The position numbers and the translations under genes are program-made. The notes under the pieces are model-generated. The model saw only the letters and a program-made list of their open reading frames with translations, made no database searches and was not told where the DNA came from. This document shows, piece by piece, positions 63,001 through 64,000 of a DNA stretch of 64,000 bases (positions within the stretch are counted from its first letter, which is position 1; every line of letters begins with the position of its first letter). This stretch comes from Hedera helix (lineage: Eukaryota > Streptophyta > Magnoliopsida > Apiales > Araliaceae): the NCBI GenBank assembly GCA_947179155.2, contig OX359269.1:54255524-54319523 (forward strand), given 5' to 3'.

Positions 63001-64000
63001 TACACCACAGTTGGAGTCTTTAGAAAGCTTGCTAACAGAAAGTAGATTATAATGAAAACTAGGAATGTAAAAGACATTATGAATGATGAAATTAGAAGTA
63101 AGAAGAACTGAACCTATTTGAGTAACTTGGATTTGTAATCCTGTTGGTAATGATACGAACAAAGGAGTAACAACATTTCTAACAGATGACATGAGATTTA
63201 GATTGCAACACATGTGATCAGTTGCACCTGTGTCAATTATCCAATGATTTGAATTTTGTGTTATGGATGTAAAACAAGATGTGATCATACCTGAGATATG
63301 ATCCTCTGGAGAGTAAGCAGGAGATGTGAATGACTGAGTAGACTGAGTAGACTGAGTGGATTGAGTGAAAAGAGTCATCATTTGATCCATTTGAGCCTTA
63401 AGTTGCTGCATTTGTTCCATAGTTGGCATGCTTGGATTTTGAATTGAATAAGAGACTTGAGAATCAATGGATGGATCAGTAGATGAGAAATTTGCCTTAG
63501 CTCCATGAAAAATAGGCTTTCTGAAACTAATGTTGCCTTTAGAACTTTCAGATTTGGTCTGAGCATTATAAAACTTGTTTGTAGCAACACCAGATGGATT
63601 TTTATTCCAAATGGATTGAGTTCCTTGATCAAATGTTTTAGACTTGCCTCTGTTAGCTGGATGTCCTGGATGATCTGGTGGAAATCCAACTATCTGAAAA
63701 CACTTATCAACAGTATGATTTGTCCTTCCACAATTAGTGCATTTTAAACCTCCTGGTAGATTGGTTGAAAACAGTTTATGCATTTGTTGTTTTCCTGTAG
63801 TACCATACTGATTTCCATGATTAGCATTATATAATCTGTTCTTCATACCAGTATTGGTATTTTCAACCAAGAAGCTGCTGCTATTATGATCTGTCTGATA
63901 ACCCTGCCTTTGTCTTTCATCTTGCTTAATAAGTGAATAAGCATGATTTATATCAGGAAGAGGTTGCATCATTAAAATCTGCCCTCTTGCATTAGAAAAA
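59782..64000 (-). CDS. Ty1/copia polyprotein (partial, runs off right edge)
   Basis: The open frame is uninterrupted from the right edge to the stop at 59782; the true start lies outside. Positions from the first Met inside (63972): end of Gag (QPLPDINHAYSLI), CCHC knuckle C78-x2-C81-x4-H86-x4-C91, protease DTGATDHM near 247, integrase zinc region HRRLGHASY near 375, integrase core with DLWGPY, RSDNGTEF and GIVERKHKH, reverse transcriptase with QLDVNNAFLHGDL and YVDDILV (near 985), and RNase H with YCDSDWG and AEAEYRALA. All catalytic motifs looked for are present, so the element may be active or recently so. The last about 87 codons, after the polypurine tract (GGNIEHIATATPEMF), lie in the LTR and are probably not functional. 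Capable of supplying copia-type pol; unlikely to serve the Ty3-like gag-only element. Confidence 0.93.
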   Translation of the reverse strand, partial: FSNARGQILMMQPLPDINHAYSLIKQDERQRQGYQTDHNSSSFLVENTNTGMKNRLYNANHGNQYGTTGKQQMHKLFSTNLPGGLKCTNCGRTNHTVDKCFQIVGFPPDHPGHPANRGKSKTFDQGTQSIWNKNPSGVATNKFYNAQTKSESSKGNISFRKPIFHGAKANFSSTDPSIDSQVSYSIQNPSMPTMEQMQQLKAQMDQMMTLFTQSTQSTQSTQSFTSPAYSPEDHISGMITSCFTSITQNSNHWIIDTGATDHMCCNLNLMSSVRNVVTPLFVSLPTGLQIQVTQIGSVLLTSNFIIHNVFYIPSFHYNLLSVSKLSKDSNCGVFFMPNKCIFQDLTRMTLLAIGEEKGGLYELHIPAKNHSCVGSVTTRIDLETWHRRLGHASYNTINKISCLSNTGMYSNIVPCSICPFAKQHRLSFPHSFSNTAHIFDILHCDLWGPYRIPTQTGCKYFLTLVDDYSRATWTFLIPTKDHVASVLLKFLNYCHNHFHTTIKTVRSDNGTEFFNNKIHTIFDSHGILHQSSCIHTPQQNGIVERKHKHLLEIARALRLQAGFPIKFWGECILTATYIINRLPTPVLHNKTPFELLHSKVPNYSHLRTFGCLSYASVHSSDKFSPRAEQCVFIGYPHGQKGYRLYNLQTKNIFVSRNVIFHENVFPFKTTFNPSFSPMSTELSSSHLSSDPDYFQQSLHSSILAPNDNTHNSSQTSQEFVPAQSIQTTSEQNLPSLRQSTRPRTTPVWFEDYVIPTKTPLSTSQSVIASQVNSGKYHISKYLSYHAFHPTHQAFISTLTRTPEPSTFKQAVVDPKWVAAMNKELDALEQNNTWTLVPLPAHKHSIGCKWVYKVKYNADGSIERYKARLVAKGFTQTEGIDFHDTFAPVAKMTTVRTLLAVAVSKDWSVHQLDVNNAFLHGDLDEEVYMNLPPGYEQDHSLSLVCKLNKSLYGLKQASRQWFAKLTTALLRLGYIQSLADYTLFTCTTSTSFTAVLIYVDDILVMGNNESHIADLKQFLDTTFSIKDLGHIKYYLGIEFSSSSRGLLLSQRKYTLDLLASVNCLHAKPLTIPIDQHARLNATDGLLISDPSQYRSLVGKLLYLTVTRPDISYAVQVLSQFMQAPREPHMKAVYRVLRYLKGTAGQGLLFSRNTNLILTGYCDSDWGTCSVTKRSITGYCMFLGSSLISWHSKKQTVVSRSTAEAEYRALATATCELIWLFALLKDLQVQVPLPLTIYCDNEAAINIANNPVQHSKTKHIELDCHFIREKVQSGFLQPTYISSKLQLADIFTKGLSKTSHWTLLSKLGVHNICAPLTCGGNIEHIATATPEMFHEQNTQQKDQQDQQHQIITPQHLNKSMNVAQAQLTAQLPQLPPMTAQLKSQWHKCMLMTSPSSTSSTSTQDSWN

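Overview
The window is nuclear DNA of a flowering plant, almost certainly a eudicot. It has AT-rich intergenic and intron sequence, GT-AG introns, plant-specific gene families (caffeoyl shikimate esterase, plastid ATP/ADP carrier, NPH3, full-size ABCG/PDR, DUF2921) and many plant transposons. No prokaryotic, organellar, rRNA, tRNA or CRISPR feature was seen. The species cannot be fixed from sequence alone.

Layout from left to right. (1) 1-3902, minus: the 5' part of a membrane-anchored alpha/beta-hydrolase gene whose third exon lies in an almost perfect 1171-bp tandem duplication; the gene runs off the left edge. (2) 3.9-14.5 kb: AT-rich intergenic DNA with a non-autonomous Mutator-like element (9-bp target duplication), a hAT-type element (8-bp target duplication), a C-rich tract, and a 22-bp minisatellite with higher-order structure. 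(3) 14729-16513, plus: an intact two-exon caffeoyl shikimate esterase (CSE). (4) 18725-27714, plus: a plastid ATP/ADP translocase (NTT) pseudogene with stops and frameshifts. Its first exon is broken by a MITE, a young 3.73-kb gag-only LTR retrotransposon and a solo LTR. (5) 29162-31105, plus: an NPH3-domain protein without a BTB domain. (6) 31343-34744: a 3.4-kb Helitron, minus orientation, carrying a decayed RPA-like (DUF223) fragment. (7) 37073-39736: a DUF2921 pseudogene, followed by its intact intronless paralogue at 41301-44477. (8) 49294-56655, plus: a 23-exon PDR-type ABCG transporter predicted at 1446 aa. (9) 59600-64000, minus: a Ty1/copia element with an open polyprotein frame that runs off the right edge.

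The host genes are not one pathway. Two have clear jobs: CSE in lignin biosynthesis and ABCG in plasma-membrane export or import of small molecules. Their order is informative. From memory, hydrolase, NTT and ABCG40 are neighbours in one Arabidopsis block (AT1G15490-15520), and CSE, NPH3 and DUF2921 in another (AT1G52760-52780). Here the two sets are interleaved, as expected for an unfractionated ancestral block.

Exon limits were set by hand from GT/AG sites, reading frame and remembered homologues. All are predictions without transcript support.
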